5,214 nucleotides of DNA. It comes from Lachnospiraceae bacterium UBA7160 (GTDB taxonomy: Bacteria > Bacillota > Clostridia > Lachnospirales > Lachnospiraceae). The position numbers were made by a program, and so were the translations under genes. The notes beneath the pieces are model-generated. The model ran no database searches. It was not told the origin of the DNA and saw only the letters and a program-made list of their open reading frames with translations. The stretch lies in contig DKWE01000111.1 of assembly GCA_002491565.1 (NCBI GenBank), positions 1 through 5,214 of the forward strand. Reading direction: 5' to 3'. Every line of letters begins with the position of its first letter. Position 1 is the first letter of the stretch. Shown piece after piece: positions 5,144 to 5,214 of this stretch.

Positions 5144-5146
5144 GGC

Positions 5147-5190
5147 GAAGTGAGTTGAGGAGCGGATGATTTCACTCCCCAGATCACTTC
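5147..5190 (+). other. Potential hairpin in the precursor-tRNA 5' leader
   Basis: GAAGTGA (5147-5153) and TCACTTC (5184-5190) are perfect 7-bp inverted arms, with a partly matching inner GAGGAG/CTCCCC pair. It ends four nt before the mature tRNA 5' end. It may guide RNase P processing or be incidental; part of it may lie at or before the transcription start. Confidence 0.3.
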
Positions 5191-5194
5191 ATAT

Positions 5195-5214
5195 GGGGTC
5201 TTAGCTCAGCTGGG
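5195..5214 (+). tRNA. 5' end of a tRNA gene, probably tRNA-Ala (cut by the window edge)
   Basis: The last 20 bases read GGGGTCTTAGCTCAGCTGGG. This is a 7-nt acceptor strand, then TA, the D-stem GCTC and the start of the D-loop AGCTGGG, the standard opening of bacterial tRNAs. The GGGG-start is most typical of tRNA-Ala. The anticodon lies outside the window, so the identity is a judgement from the acceptor and D-arm only. Confidence 0.8.

Overview
The window looks like chromosomal DNA of a gut-type Clostridia species, most likely in the Lachnospiraceae. This rests on purine-rich AGGAGG-type ribosome sites, A/T-rich intergenic DNA with clear sigma-A promoters, a YheO-type regulator paired with RidA, and a RAYT-like protein with a basic C-terminal extension. 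The family assignment is inference; no phylogenetic marker gene is complete in the window.

Left part (1-2680) is a divergent amino-acid/sulfur module. On the minus strand, a RidA imine deaminase gene overlaps by 4 nt a gene for a YheO-type PAS-HTH regulator. A possible third reading frame continues off the left edge. On the plus strand, across a 328-nt divergent control region, lies a MalY/PatB-type PLP C-S lyase gene closed by a strong intrinsic terminator. The pieces fit biochemically: beta-elimination by MalY/PatB enzymes releases 2-aminoacrylate, which RidA hydrolyses, and the regulator may sense a related metabolite. The control region carries a promoter on each strand and a perfect 14-bp palindrome that is a candidate operator.

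Middle part (2681-4111) holds one gene that descends from a REP-associated tyrosine transposase (Y1/HUH family). The fold-defining motifs remain recognisable, but both HUH histidines and the expected nucleophilic tyrosine appear to be replaced. The protein has gained a long basic C-terminal tail built from about four decaying copies of a 26-residue unit, the first carrying an AT-hook-like core. It has its own good promoter and ribosome site. Imperfect palindromes lie on both sides: one in its leader and two back to back after its stop. This is the most unusual part of the window and suggests a domesticated nucleic-acid-binding protein.

Right part (4112-5214) has a promoter and a long, possibly structured leader, then a six-helix PAP2-superfamily membrane enzyme of the Aur1/inositolphosphotransferase-like type. 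A very good sigma-A promoter follows, leading into the first 20 nt of a tRNA gene (probably tRNA-Ala) cut by the window edge.
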